This document shows positions 17,078 through 25,433 of a stretch of DNA of 64,000 bases, in pieces; position 1 is the first letter of the stretch; every line of letters starts with the position of its first letter. The DNA comes from Sulfitobacter sp. DSM 110093. GTDB lineage: Bacteria; Pseudomonadota; Alphaproteobacteria; Rhodobacterales; Rhodobacteraceae. The notes below the pieces were generated by a model. The model did not search any database and had not been told where the DNA came from. It saw only the letters and a program-made list of their open reading frames with translations. The position numbers and the translations under genes are program-made. The DNA lies in the NCBI RefSeq assembly GCF_022788715.1, contig NZ_CP085169.1, positions 209,773-273,772 of the forward strand, given 5' to 3'.

Positions 17078-17587
17078 CTAGCCGGGTAGATTGGGATCGT
17101 CCTCGACAAGCGCCTTGGTATAGGCTGCCTGCGCTTTCTTTCTTCTGGTTTCAGCCTCGCGACGATAGCGCTTCAGTAGATCAGCCTCTTTCCAATAGGC
17201 TTTCCAGTATGCCGCCTCCTGCGCGGCTGCGACCGCAGCGGCGACATCCGTCGTTTGCGAAAAGACGATTTCCCGCATTGCTGGGACGTCCAGCACCACG
17301 TTTTTGAAATCGTCAATCGTCACCGCGTCTGCTCTCGCACCGCCAAATAGATGCGCGCGCTCAGCCGCGCTGGTCCGCTCGACTTGCGCCTCGGCTTCCG
17401 CGAACTCCCATGCCAGGCGGGCCACTTTATGCGTCACGTAGCTTGCCGCACATTGTTCGGGATTGTTGAGGATTTCACGGTAGATTTCGAGCGTATGCGC
17501 ACTTGGCACGGGCGCAGTGAGCCCGTGCCGTTTAGCATTTTGCGATGGGGCAGCGCGCACGACGCTGGTTTGCTCGCGCTTACCCAT
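17078..17587 (-). CDS. Uncharacterised protein with NAKRHGL motif
   Basis: 169 residues from the ATG at 17587, chosen because it overlaps the end of the upstream gene by 8 bp; an upstream in-frame ATG at 17668 would lie deep inside that gene. Near the N-terminus it has SQNAKRHGLTAPVPS, a motif I associate with small proteins encoded next to recombinases and phage-like packaging genes in alphaproteobacteria. The C-terminal half is alanine- and lysine-rich and probably helical (YWKAYWKEADLLKRYRREAETRRKKAQ). No function can be assigned. It pairs with the gene at 17580-18110 and belongs to the accessory zone containing the tyrosine recombinase at 22.5 kb. Confidence 0.65.
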   Translation of the reverse strand: MGKREQTSVVRAAPSQNAKRHGLTAPVPSAHTLEIYREILNNPEQCAASYVTHKVARLAWEFAEAEAQVERTSAAERAHLFGGARADAVTIDDFKNVVLDVPAMREIVFSQTTDVAAAVAAAQEAAYWKAYWKEADLLKRYRREAETRRKKAQAAYTKALVEDDPNLPG

Positions 17588-18110
17588 TTTGCCGCATTCT
17601 CGGAGCAATGACCCGGAGTGCATCAAAATCATCCATGAGCTCGCGGCGGCGCTTTTCCAGACTTTCAATACGCTTTTCGTGATGGCTCAGGCCCTCCGCG
17701 AGAGTTTGATAGGCACGCGCGTAGAGCTCATCCAACGTCGTTCCCGCAGCCTGCAGCTTTTCTTCCGCTGCGATCTGGCGCGTTGGGTCTTCCCCCACCA
17801 GATCCCGTGCGAGCTTCAAATGCTTTTGTTCAGCATCTGTCCGAATTACAAACCGGCCGGTCGTGAAATAGCCAGCCGCAAAATCGCGCACAGCTGCCAT
17901 GAGACGCGTATCGCGCAATCGGCGATGCTGCTCCAGCTCCATCTCCAGAATAGCGATTTCACTGGCGCGGCGGCGCTCCAGAGCGCTGCGGGCCTGAAGC
18001 GTGTCATGCACCTCGCCCTCAATCTTTTGATGGTTTGCTCGACTTCCCCCAAGAGCGACAGGGAGGCGTTTGTGTTGCGGGGCAACGGGTTGTGTAGGCT
18101 TCTTGGTCAT
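17580..18110 (-). CDS. Uncharacterised helical protein
   Basis: 176 residues, starting MTKKPTQPVAPQHKRLPVAL. It has a basic, proline-rich N-terminal tail and then mostly charged heptad-like sequence (ALERRRASEIAILEMELEQH, EGLSHHEKRIESLEKRRREL), which suggests coiled coils near both ends. I do not recognise a family. Its stop overlaps the start of the NAKRHGL-motif gene by 8 bp, so the two are one transcription unit. Confidence 0.65.
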   Translation of the reverse strand: MTKKPTQPVAPQHKRLPVALGGSRANHQKIEGEVHDTLQARSALERRRASEIAILEMELEQHRRLRDTRLMAAVRDFAAGYFTTGRFVIRTDAEQKHLKLARDLVGEDPTRQIAAEEKLQAAGTTLDELYARAYQTLAEGLSHHEKRIESLEKRRRELMDDFDALRVIAPRMRQNG

Positions 18111-18436
18111 TTATGGGTTCCTTGCGACGGAATAGACTTTCTCAGATGTGGCCTTTGGCAATGAGCAAAGGGTCAAATCGAGGCGCAAGGCGGCGCGCGC
18201 GCGTGCACTTTGAAGCCCAAAAATGATGTTGGAAAACCGGAAATGCGCATCGGTGCGTCCCTGCAAAAAGCGAAGGGACTGGCATCATGCACATCACCTT
18301 CACTGAGCGGAAATCGGACTTAGCACATCATGCGCACGGCATGTGTCTCACACACTACATCTAGACAGGGCGGCGCGCAAGCCATCAGGGGGCAAACTTC
18401 GAAGTGCCTGCCATCCGGTCTTATCAAAAGGGGGCG
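18111..18436. other. Upstream region of the two unknown genes
   Basis: About 325 bp lacking a gene. It contains an alternating CG run near 18190-18207 and must hold the promoter of the leftward pair. It ends at the left target copy (GGCG, 18433-18436) of the IS3-family insertion. Confidence 0.5.
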
Positions 18437-18461
18437 GGTAATCCCCCCTAAAATTAGTGGT

Positions 18462-19675
18462 GATGGATTCAGGCGGTCACTGCAACACCTGCTCTAACTT
18501 ACACGCTGGTGTGAGGAACCCTAAGGTTTTCCGTGGCCGATTGTTGAGTTGGTTTGCGACCTCATCTAACTGTTCCTGAGAGTAGTTGGAAAGGCAGGAC
18601 CCTTTCGGGAAGTATTGGCGCAGCAGACCATTGGTGTTTTCATTTGTTCCTCGTTGCCATGGACTGCTTGGATCGCAGAAGTAGACGTCAATGTCAGTCG
18701 CAACAGTGAACTTCTGATGAGAGGCTAATTCGGTTCCCCGGTCCCAAGTAAGGCTTTGCTTCAGTTGCCTGGGTAGTTTGGTCATTTGACGGGCCAAAGC
18801 AGGGACGACGGTATCAGTCTTCTTGCCATCGACCTTCACTAAGAGCGTGAACCGGGTTTGGCGCTCGACAACAGTGATGATGTAGCTGTTCTTCGATCCG
18901 CAAATGAGATCACCTTCCCAATGCCCCGGAACTGCGCGGTCGTCGATGGCAGCAGGCCTTTCCCGGATGGATACTCCTTCGACAATTTGCTGCCCTGATC
19001 CTGGTTTGTGAGCTTTGGCATGCCGGAATTTGCGCTTACTTCTAAGATGGTTGTGCAACTCTTTGCGCAAAACACCACGTGTTTGCACGAACAGGCTTTT
19101 GTAAATTGTTTCGTGAGACACACGCATTCCCTTTGTGTCCGGATACGTCAGCTTGAGCCATCCCGCGATCTGTTCAGGGGACCAGTCTTCACTAAGCTTG
19201 GCATCAACGAGATCTCTCAGCATTGCGTTTTCGCCTAATAAGAACGGCTTTGGGCGCTGCCCACGGCACCAGGCAAATTTATCTGCAATGATAGCACGAT
19301 ACAGATTCCTTCCGCCGTTTTTGTTGATCTCACGACTTACAGTTGAAGGACTGCGGCACAAAATACTGGCGATAAATCGAATGCTATATCCATGCGATAT
19401 GCCACGGGAAATCTCCTCACGCTCTTCTAAACTCAGTGCTTCAGTGCGCCTAAACCGGTGACGCGGTCTAATGCCGCCATGATACTGGAGATACGAGAAA
19501 ACGGTAGCAGGTGGCTTGTCGATAACGCGAGCGATATTTGCCATCGGCGTTCCGCGTTCCCACTCGCGCCAAATCACTGATTTCTTTTGTTCGTCCATCG
19601 GCAGCGGCTTAGTCATCAACACAGTCCTTAAATGCAAAGGTTCATACTGTGTTGCAGTGACCGCCTGAATCCATC
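18462..19675 (-). mobile_element. IS30-family element (about 1.21 kb)
   Basis: The ends GATGGATTCAGGCGGTCACT on the left and its inverted copy on the right are near-perfect over about 27 bases. The element contains one intact transposase gene. It sits 13 bp inside the left end of the IS3-family element and evidently removed orfA of that element on arrival or afterwards. Confidence 0.9.
18477..19616 (-). CDS. IS30-family transposase
   Basis: 379 residues from the ATG at 19616, preceded by AAGGA at a good distance; an in-frame ATG 7 codons earlier lacks one. It has N-terminal helix-turn-helix segments (GTPMANIARVIDKPPATVFSYL and ISHGYSIRFIASILCRSPSTVSRE) and the IS30 catalytic triad: VPGHWEGDLICG (D), TWDRGTELASH (D) and SPWQRGTNENTNGLLRQYFPKG (E). 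The protein looks complete, so this element may be active. Confidence 0.93.
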   Translation of the reverse strand: MTKPLPMDEQKKSVIWREWERGTPMANIARVIDKPPATVFSYLQYHGGIRPRHRFRRTEALSLEEREEISRGISHGYSIRFIASILCRSPSTVSREINKNGGRNLYRAIIADKFAWCRGQRPKPFLLGENAMLRDLVDAKLSEDWSPEQIAGWLKLTYPDTKGMRVSHETIYKSLFVQTRGVLRKELHNHLRSKRKFRHAKAHKPGSGQQIVEGVSIRERPAAIDDRAVPGHWEGDLICGSKNSYIITVVERQTRFTLLVKVDGKKTDTVVPALARQMTKLPRQLKQSLTWDRGTELASHQKFTVATDIDVYFCDPSSPWQRGTNENTNGLLRQYFPKGSCLSNYSQEQLDEVANQLNNRPRKTLGFLTPACKLEQVLQ

Positions 19676-20220
19676 CCGTCTCATCGACGAGAGATGGCCA
19701 TGAAGGTGGTGGCAGTACATGGGGTCAGTGTCGCGCTGGCGTGCCGCACGTTCCAGATCAGTGAGACCTGCTATCGCTACAGTCCAACGCTGAGCACCGA
19801 GAACGAGGAGATCGCCGATTGGTTGGAACGTCTGACGGCAAACAAGCGCACCTGGGGCTTTGGCCTGTGCTTTCTGTATCTGCGCAACGTGCAGGGCTAT
19901 TGTTGGAACCATAAACGCGTGTACCGGATTTACTGCGAACTGGAGCTGAATCTACGGATCAAACCCAAGAAACGGCTGAAGCGAGACAAGCCAGAACCGC
20001 TGGCTGTGCCTGACAAGCCAAATGAGACGTGGTCGATGGATTTTATGCCGATCAGCTCTCTGACGGCCGGTCGATCCGGACACTGAACGTCTTGGATGAC
20101 TTCAATCGCGAGGGCCTTTGCATCGAAGTCGACTTTTCACTGCCCGCTGAACGCGTGGTGCGTAGCCTGAACCAGATCATCGAATGGCGTGGAAAGCCCA
20201 AGGCTATTCGTATCGATAAC

Positions 20221-21849
20221 GTCCTATGCGCGGAATAACTGGCTGATTTGGCATCAGGTCATTGTCGTATCGAGGTGCCTCGACACGTTCAGAGAATGCC
20301 TCAGTTCGGCTTTTTGTCAACGACAGTCTCTCCCATAACAAACACAGAGTACGCTTTTGCGGCTCTCACCGTCCTTAAGACGAGATCATCGGGTCGCTAA
20401 CACAGAAGGCCTGAACATTATCTACGAGGTCAGTTACCTGCCTCCACGGCACCTACAGAGAAAGGTCCTTCTGCGATCGATCACCCCTCAAAGAAAGGGC
20501 GATAGGGCTCGCCATGTTTGATAATCCCGTGAACAGTACGGGCCATCTTGGCGGCGATTGCGGAATACGCCTTTCGACGCAAATGGGTGTTTTGTCGGTC
20601 CTTGGCGATGTAGCGCTCGAACTTATCCCGGAAGCTGTTGGTGCGCTGCAGTATGGCAACCTGGCCAGCCATCCATAGGGTGCGGCGCAAGCGGGCATTC
20701 CCGTATTTTGACAGCTTGGTTTGGCCCCGGAATGTGCCCGACTGAATGGTTGCCAAGTCCATGCCGCAGAACTTCAAGAACTGCCGATGATGTCCAAAAC
20801 GGCGCAAGTCGCCAGCTTCTGCGAGGATGGTCAGAGCGTTGATCGGGCCGATCCCAGGTATTGATGTCAGCAACTGATAGTCAGGTAGATCCTTGAGAAG
20901 CGCGACGGCGCGATCTTCAATTTGATTACGTTGCGCAATGAGACTGCGGCCTTCTCCAAGGACCAAGCGGAACATTCTGATCGCATCAGAATCTGGGGCA
21001 ACCGGCAATCCCACGGAAGACTTAGCTGTCTCGTAAATATCTGCAAGCAAACGCTCTTTCGCGACCTTGCGCCCAATGACGTCCCAAGCATCAGCGGTAA
21101 AAGCGGCTTTGTCCATTGCTGTGATCAAATGTGGTGATGGATAACGCTCAAGGAATGCAAAGAACCAATCACTGCGTGAGCTGCGGTGAAACCGATCCGC
21201 TTCAGGGAAGTACAGCGGCAGATAATGGGTCAACACCCGGTGCCAAAGTTCAGTCTTCGACTTGGAGACGATATCGTGGGTTTTGGACAGCTCTTGAATG
21301 TCATTCGTGCCGCATACCAGAGGGTCGTGGTAATATTGCTCGTTTCCGATCTCCATCATATGCAGGATCACTTGCGCGTCCTTTGGGTCATTCTTATCCC
21401 AGCTGTTGTTGAGGGCTTCGCGCGTCCGCGCCAAAGCCACTGAGGACACCAGCTTTACCTCAAAGCCAGCAGTTGCCAGATGGTACGCTAAGGCACGGTG
21501 ATAATTGCCAGTCGCCTCAAAAGCTACACGAACAGGGCGTCCGTATTCCTTAAGTGCGGTGGCGAGGCGGTTGAAGGCGGCAAGTTCGTTTAAAACGGTT
21601 AAGCGACGTCGCCGTTTCTTATCTGGAATAGCGATCAAAACTTCATGCCGGGCCTTGGCGATGTCGATAGCCACCAAAACAGGGGCATCTTGTGCAACAA
21701 TAATCTTGGTCATAGCTGGTCTCCTTTGCGGTGTGGTTTGTGCAAAACCACTGTAGGGACCCGAGACCCGGCTATGACCACCTGCTGCGCTACCTGGGGC
21801 TGCGCAGGCGGCCATAGCCTCTCAATCAGCTTCATTCCAAAGGTGTTAT
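20221..21849 (-). mobile_element. IS110-family element inside the IS3-family orfB
   Basis: The boundaries are inferred from where the interrupted orfB reading stops (20220) and resumes (21850), giving about 1629 bp. No terminal inverted repeats are evident, as expected for IS110-type elements. A long non-coding side (20221-20480) lies downstream of the transposase. Confidence 0.82.
20481..21713 (-). CDS. IS110-family transposase (DEDD type)
   Basis: 410 residues from the ATG at 21713 (MTKIIVAQDAPVLVAIDIAK). It carries the N-terminal RuvC-like DEDD domain: AIDIAKARHE, VAFEATGNYHRALAYHL, and NDPKDAQVILHMM. The C-terminal transposase_20 domain follows (LLTSIPGIGPINALTILAEAGDLRRFGHHRQFLKFCGM) with the serine-containing GNARLRRTLWMAG. 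Intact, so possibly active. The open frame extends upstream to 21815 but that part is not typical. Confidence 0.92.
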   Translation of the reverse strand: MTKIIVAQDAPVLVAIDIAKARHEVLIAIPDKKRRRRLTVLNELAAFNRLATALKEYGRPVRVAFEATGNYHRALAYHLATAGFEVKLVSSVALARTREALNNSWDKNDPKDAQVILHMMEIGNEQYYHDPLVCGTNDIQELSKTHDIVSKSKTELWHRVLTHYLPLYFPEADRFHRSSRSDWFFAFLERYPSPHLITAMDKAAFTADAWDVIGRKVAKERLLADIYETAKSSVGLPVAPDSDAIRMFRLVLGEGRSLIAQRNQIEDRAVALLKDLPDYQLLTSIPGIGPINALTILAEAGDLRRFGHHRQFLKFCGMDLATIQSGTFRGQTKLSKYGNARLRRTLWMAGQVAILQRTNSFRDKFERYIAKDRQNTHLRRKAYSAIAAKMARTVHGIIKHGEPYRPFFEG

Positions 21850-22175
21850 GGCCCCGAATATGTCAGTGGGAAGCTCATGGAGTGGGCTGAAAAGCAAGGC
21901 GTTAGGCTGGAATACATCCAACCCGGAAAGCCCCAACAGAACGCCTATATCGAACGCTACAACCGCACGGTTCGCGGCGAATGGCTCAGCCAGTTCATCT
22001 TTGACACCATCGAGGAGGCACAGGATCAGGCCACGGTATGGCTCTGGACTTACAACAATGAACGACCCAACATGGGCATCGGCGGCATAACACCCGCAAT
22101 GAAACTGAAAACAGCCGCCTGAATTCTACGGCTGGACCCCATTAAAAATGGGGGGATTACCGGCGGACCCAAGTT

Positions 22176-22415
22176 TTAGGTATGGAACCGCAAGCCGGGC
22201 GCTTCGTTTAAAGCGCCGATAAACTCGATTCCGGCGGCCTCGAAACAAGTACGCAATATATCGAGGTTGTTCTTGCGCGATTTCGGTACGGCGGCTTCTG
22301 CCATTTCATAGCGCACGATCGTCGCAGTACCGACACCGGTGGCATCTGCAAGATCTTTAACTGACCAGTTTAGCGCGGCGCGCGCTGTCCGTATTTGTTG
22401 ACCTGTAATTGACAT
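22176..22415 (-). CDS. Small XRE-type helix-turn-helix regulator
   Basis: 79 residues forming a single helix-turn-helix domain (IRTARAALNWSVKDLADATGVGTATIVRYE) with a short tail. It is divergent from the tyrosine recombinase and its start is 10 bp from a dyad in the shared promoter region. By position it is probably the repressor of the recombinase and of itself. Its stop lies 11 bp beyond the right target repeat of the IS3-family insertion, which just missed the gene. Confidence 0.82.
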   Translation of the reverse strand: MSITGQQIRTARAALNWSVKDLADATGVGTATIVRYEMAEAAVPKSRKNNLDILRTCFEAAGIEFIGALNEAPGLRFHT

Positions 22416-22423
22416 AGCGCTAT

Positions 22424-22446
22424 TTATGATTTATTTTTTATCATAA
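22424..22446. promoter_or_regulatory. AT-rich dyad between XRE regulator and recombinase
   Basis: Seven-base arms TTATGAT and ATCATAA face each other across 9 bases in the 58-bp divergent gap. It overlaps where both promoters must lie. A repressor operator for the adjacent XRE protein is the likely role. Confidence 0.55.
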
Positions 22447-22473
22447 CTAAGAGAGCCGCATTGGAGATTGGGC

Positions 22474-23364
22474 ATGTTAGATTGGAGAAAAGCATTAGAG
22501 ACTCTCGATGGGGCATATTCTGATGCAACGATGCGCGCATATCATTGCGATGTGCAAGCCTATGTTACTTGGTGTGCCGACGCGCGATTTGAACCCTTTC
22601 CTGCGAGCGCAGCACAGGTCTGCGCCTTCCTAGAAGCCGAAGGCAAGCGCATGGCACCCTCGACGGTAAGGCGCCGCCTATATGCGATCCGCAAAATTCA
22701 CCGGCTGCTAAGTCTTCCCGACCCGACATATGATGAAGCAATCAATCTCGCCTACCGGCGGGTACGACGCGCGAAACCGGTACGTCCGCAGCAGGCCCGC
22801 GGATTGACAGCTTCCCACCTCAAACGTTTTCTCGCCGTTCAGCCCAAGACCCCATGGGGAATGCGCAACACGGCGATGCTTTCTTTCGGCTATGAACTCA
22901 TGACCCGCAGATCAGAGCTGGTCGCATTGCGCGACGAGGATATTACACTGCGCGGCGATGGTACTCTGCGGGTGTTGATCCGGCGGAGCAAAGCAGACCA
23001 AGAAGGACAAGGCCGCGTCGCCTGTACCTCGGTTGATACGGCGCAGCGCGTCCTAGATTGGCAGGCTTGGCGCGGCCCGAGCACTGAGTGGCTCTTCTGC
23101 CCGATTTACCAAGAGCGCCCCATTGATCGCAGTCTCAGCGATACCGCCGTCAAAACGGTGGTAAAAACTGCCGCAAAGCAAGCCGGCTATCCCGCGGAGG
23201 ATGTGCGCGCATTCAGCGGCCACTCTATGCGGGTCGGCGCCGCGCAAGACCTTTTGCGCAAAGGCTTTGATACCGCCGCCATCATGCGCGCCGGGGGCTG
23301 GAAATCCGTCAACGTACTCGCCCGCTATTTGGAATATGCTGAGCAAAATGTTTGGGAGGCCTGA
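22474..23364 (+). CDS. Tyrosine recombinase (phage-type integrase)
   Basis: 296 residues from the ATG at 22474, with GGAG upstream; a TTG six bases earlier is a weaker start. An N-terminal SAM-like core-binding domain (SDATMRAYHCDVQAYVTWC) is followed by a catalytic domain with all expected residues: arginine in TRRSELVALRDEDI, HSMR near residue 246, the GGWKS tryptophan or histidine position, and the tyrosine nucleophile in ARYLEYAEQNVW. It looks functional. It would integrate or excise a small element or resolve multimers. Its neighbours, an XRE regulator and a terminase-like gene, point to a phage-satellite or integrative element. Confidence 0.9.
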   Translation: MLDWRKALETLDGAYSDATMRAYHCDVQAYVTWCADARFEPFPASAAQVCAFLEAEGKRMAPSTVRRRLYAIRKIHRLLSLPDPTYDEAINLAYRRVRRAKPVRPQQARGLTASHLKRFLAVQPKTPWGMRNTAMLSFGYELMTRRSELVALRDEDITLRGDGTLRVLIRRSKADQEGQGRVACTSVDTAQRVLDWQAWRGPSTEWLFCPIYQERPIDRSLSDTAVKTVVKTAAKQAGYPAEDVRAFSGHSMRVGAAQDLLRKGFDTAAIMRAGGWKSVNVLARYLEYAEQNVWEA

Positions 23365-23404
23365 AGCCCATTTGACCATGCTTCGGATATCCGGGGGTTC
23401 AACC

Positions 23405-23965
23405 TTAAGGCTTTCGCAGCGCCATCCGATCAGCTCTCTTTTGCGCCTTACGTGCCCGGGCAAGAATCTTTCTGTCCTCATTGCGCTTTACCCGCGGCCC
23501 CAACATGCCAAGATGGCGCATCAAAAGCTCCAAGAAGTTAAGGCGATCTTTCAGAGTAAGTTTAACTACGTTGCGCCCTTTGATGCTGGCCCCTGCGTCG
23601 ACTTTGAGCGATCTTACGACACCTTTGCGCCAGACATCCGGCCATTCCGTAACAGGTTTAAGTTGATTGCTTTCATCATAGATATCGTCAAGATCTGCCT
23701 CGAGAATGTCTCGGGTCCATTTCAAAACTGACTCTCGCATTTCCTCAGCGCAGCAATGGAGCTCTTCGTTGCGGGCTTTGAGAGCGGCTTGAATGTTGCG
23801 CTGGTTCAGCAGCTTCATGGCGAGTGCTTTTTCATTGCGTCCCGCAAAGCCGGCAATGCGAAGCGCCTTTACCGGGTCAAAGTCCTGTCGGTAGGCTTCG
23901 ACGAAGATCGCTTGTTGGTATGTCAGCCGGTACCGCATCGCCAACATCGCAACATCGGCGACCAC
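23405..23965 (-). CDS. Phage terminase small subunit-like protein
   Basis: Up to 186 residues. The N-terminus LTYQQAIFVEAYRQDFDPVKALRIAGFAG followed by KALAMKLLNQRNIQAAL matches the helix-turn-helix DNA-recognition domain of small terminase subunits of the Terminase_2 type. The middle part (DIYDESNQLKPVTEWPDVWRKGVVRSL) fits the central segment of the same family. No large terminase or capsid gene is near, so it would be a DNA-recognition protein of a mobile element and not part of a whole phage. The start is uncertain: GTG 23965, ATG 23947 or ATG 23938. It converges with the recombinase, 40 bp apart. Confidence 0.72.
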   Translation of the reverse strand: MVADVAMLAMRYRLTYQQAIFVEAYRQDFDPVKALRIAGFAGRNEKALAMKLLNQRNIQAALKARNEELHCCAEEMRESVLKWTRDILEADLDDIYDESNQLKPVTEWPDVWRKGVVRSLKVDAGASIKGRNVVKLTLKDRLNFLELLMRHLGMLGPRVKRNEDRKILARARKAQKRADRMALRKP

Positions 23966-25433
23966 AAGGTCACTTGCCTACATGCTCATGCCGGAGGCCC
24001 TCCGATCGCTCCATCGCAAAGCGTGACCTCAAATCCCTGGGCCTTCGTGCCGAACCTCTTGGCAGGCCTATTGGCGCAGTTCGATAGACCGTTCAGGTAC
24101 GCTGTAATATTGAAGGGGAGGTCCGACGCCGGTTCTGCATCGAATGAGAAATCCAGAGAATCGATCATTATGGCGCTCCACAGCATAGGGGCACCCATGG
24201 ATGTGTCGGCGCCCAGTTTACAGGCGACCGAAGCACATCATGCGCTCGCGATCAGCAGCCAGGCTACATCGTGTGTGATCTGCAGACAAGTGACGGCTGG
24301 TCCCAGGTTGGGCCGCGCTTTAGAGATTGTCTGAGCGACCGGGAAAACATGAGGTTTGGTCCGCGATAGCCGTTCCGGTGCAATCAGCGACGCTGCTCAT
24401 ATCGAACTTTTTTAAAATAGGCCGAACCTTCAATCTTCCCGGTCTTTCGCCCCCTCGTCATCCAGCGTTTACGAAAGATGCTTTGATCGAGGATGAGATT
24501 TCGTCCTTGAAGCCTCGGGACTAATTCTGTCGGCCATGGCTCATGAACCAGTCCCTGCTTCACCGATGGATCACCAGACCAATGCTGGCCCCAATCGCAA
24601 TGCCAAGCAGGTTCACATGGCGTACCCCCGTTTGTCAGGTCAGCAAACATATTATTGGTATCAAGAATTTGCCGGGGGCTGATGTTGAAGAAGCAAGTCG
24701 ATGCCTGTGATGCCAACCCAGCTTGCAACCCAAATAAGGAAAGCCCGTTTTCAAACAAAGCGCAGAGGTCTTGCGCCAAATCAGATCGCTGCGCTTGCAG
24801 TCTATCATGGGTTAGGTTTAAAGAACCGAGAGACTTTTTAGGGGACGACAGCTAAGCTTCGCACCGTTATTGTGAGCGATTACATACAAGCACAAGGGAC
24901 GTTTGTGCGTGCTCTGGACAGTGGTGATATTATTGTTTGCACAGGTAACCGTGAATTTCTCGGCAAGCCGGTCAATCCGCAAAGTTCGCGTGAAATGACC
25001 CCGGCAGCCCATTCTTTCGCCGCGGGTCCTGCAGCCTAATTTCTTCGGAAGCTGGAACGCCCCTAATCGCGCGGACGTTAAACTCGCCATCACCGAGATC
25101 AACGAAACGAAGAAAGAAGCAAGAGCGTTTCGCAGGTCAGCCTTAACGAAAGGGTAGCGTTTCTCTTGCGCTAACACCGGGCCCGGATCGAATCCAACTC
25201 ATTGGGGACTGCGGCCTCAGGTTAAGATTGCCCTAGATGCTCAAGCAAAATCGGCCCAAGTTTGAAAAAACTGTAGCTCTTCTCTGTTTTAGTGTAGATT
25301 TGCGCTGCTACAAGTCGATAGGGAAGGTTTTAAGCTCACTTGTCAGGCTGTCGAACGACCCTAAGGACAAACTTCGCATCAGTAATCATCGACCTCCTCA
25401 ATATTACTACCAATCTTTTTACCGAATGCCGTA
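23966..25433. other. About 1.5 kb without a convincing gene
   Basis: Base composition drops in GC toward the right. A leftward open frame at 24384-24779 (up to 131 residues, containing LGLQAGLASQAS and DTNNMFADLTNGG) has no good start or known domain; it may be a decayed gene. Other frames are short. The promoter of the dehydratase gene at 25434 must lie at the right end. Confidence 0.5.

Larger units (their letters stand above)
19694..22122 (+). pseudogene. IS3-family orfB transposase, split by IS110
   Basis: The first part (from AMKVVAVHGVSVALACRTFQISETCYRY to [18 protein letters not shown] and [13 protein letters not shown]) stops at 20220 where the IS110 element begins. The reading resumes at 21850 with PEYVSGKLMEWAEKQGVRLE and continues through NAYIERYNRTVRGEW to the normal end at 22122. 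The rve-type catalytic core is present but in two pieces, and there is also a frameshift near 20040 ([14 protein letters not shown] instead of [13 protein letters not shown]). Confidence 0.88.
18437..22161 (+). mobile_element. IS3-family (IS407-like) element with nested IS30 and IS110
   Basis: Inverted ends GGTAATCCCCCC at 18437-18448 and its exact complement at 22150-22161 bound the element, and the 4-bp direct repeat GGCG flanks both sides (18433-18436 and 22162-22165). Its orfA and the start of orfB are missing, replaced by the IS30 element, and orfB is split by an IS110-family element. The outer element can no longer transpose by itself. Confidence 0.88.

Noticed and set aside
24384..24779. 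Leftward 131-codon frame
   Set aside because: No acceptable start, no family and odd composition; kept only as a possible relic in the note on the region.
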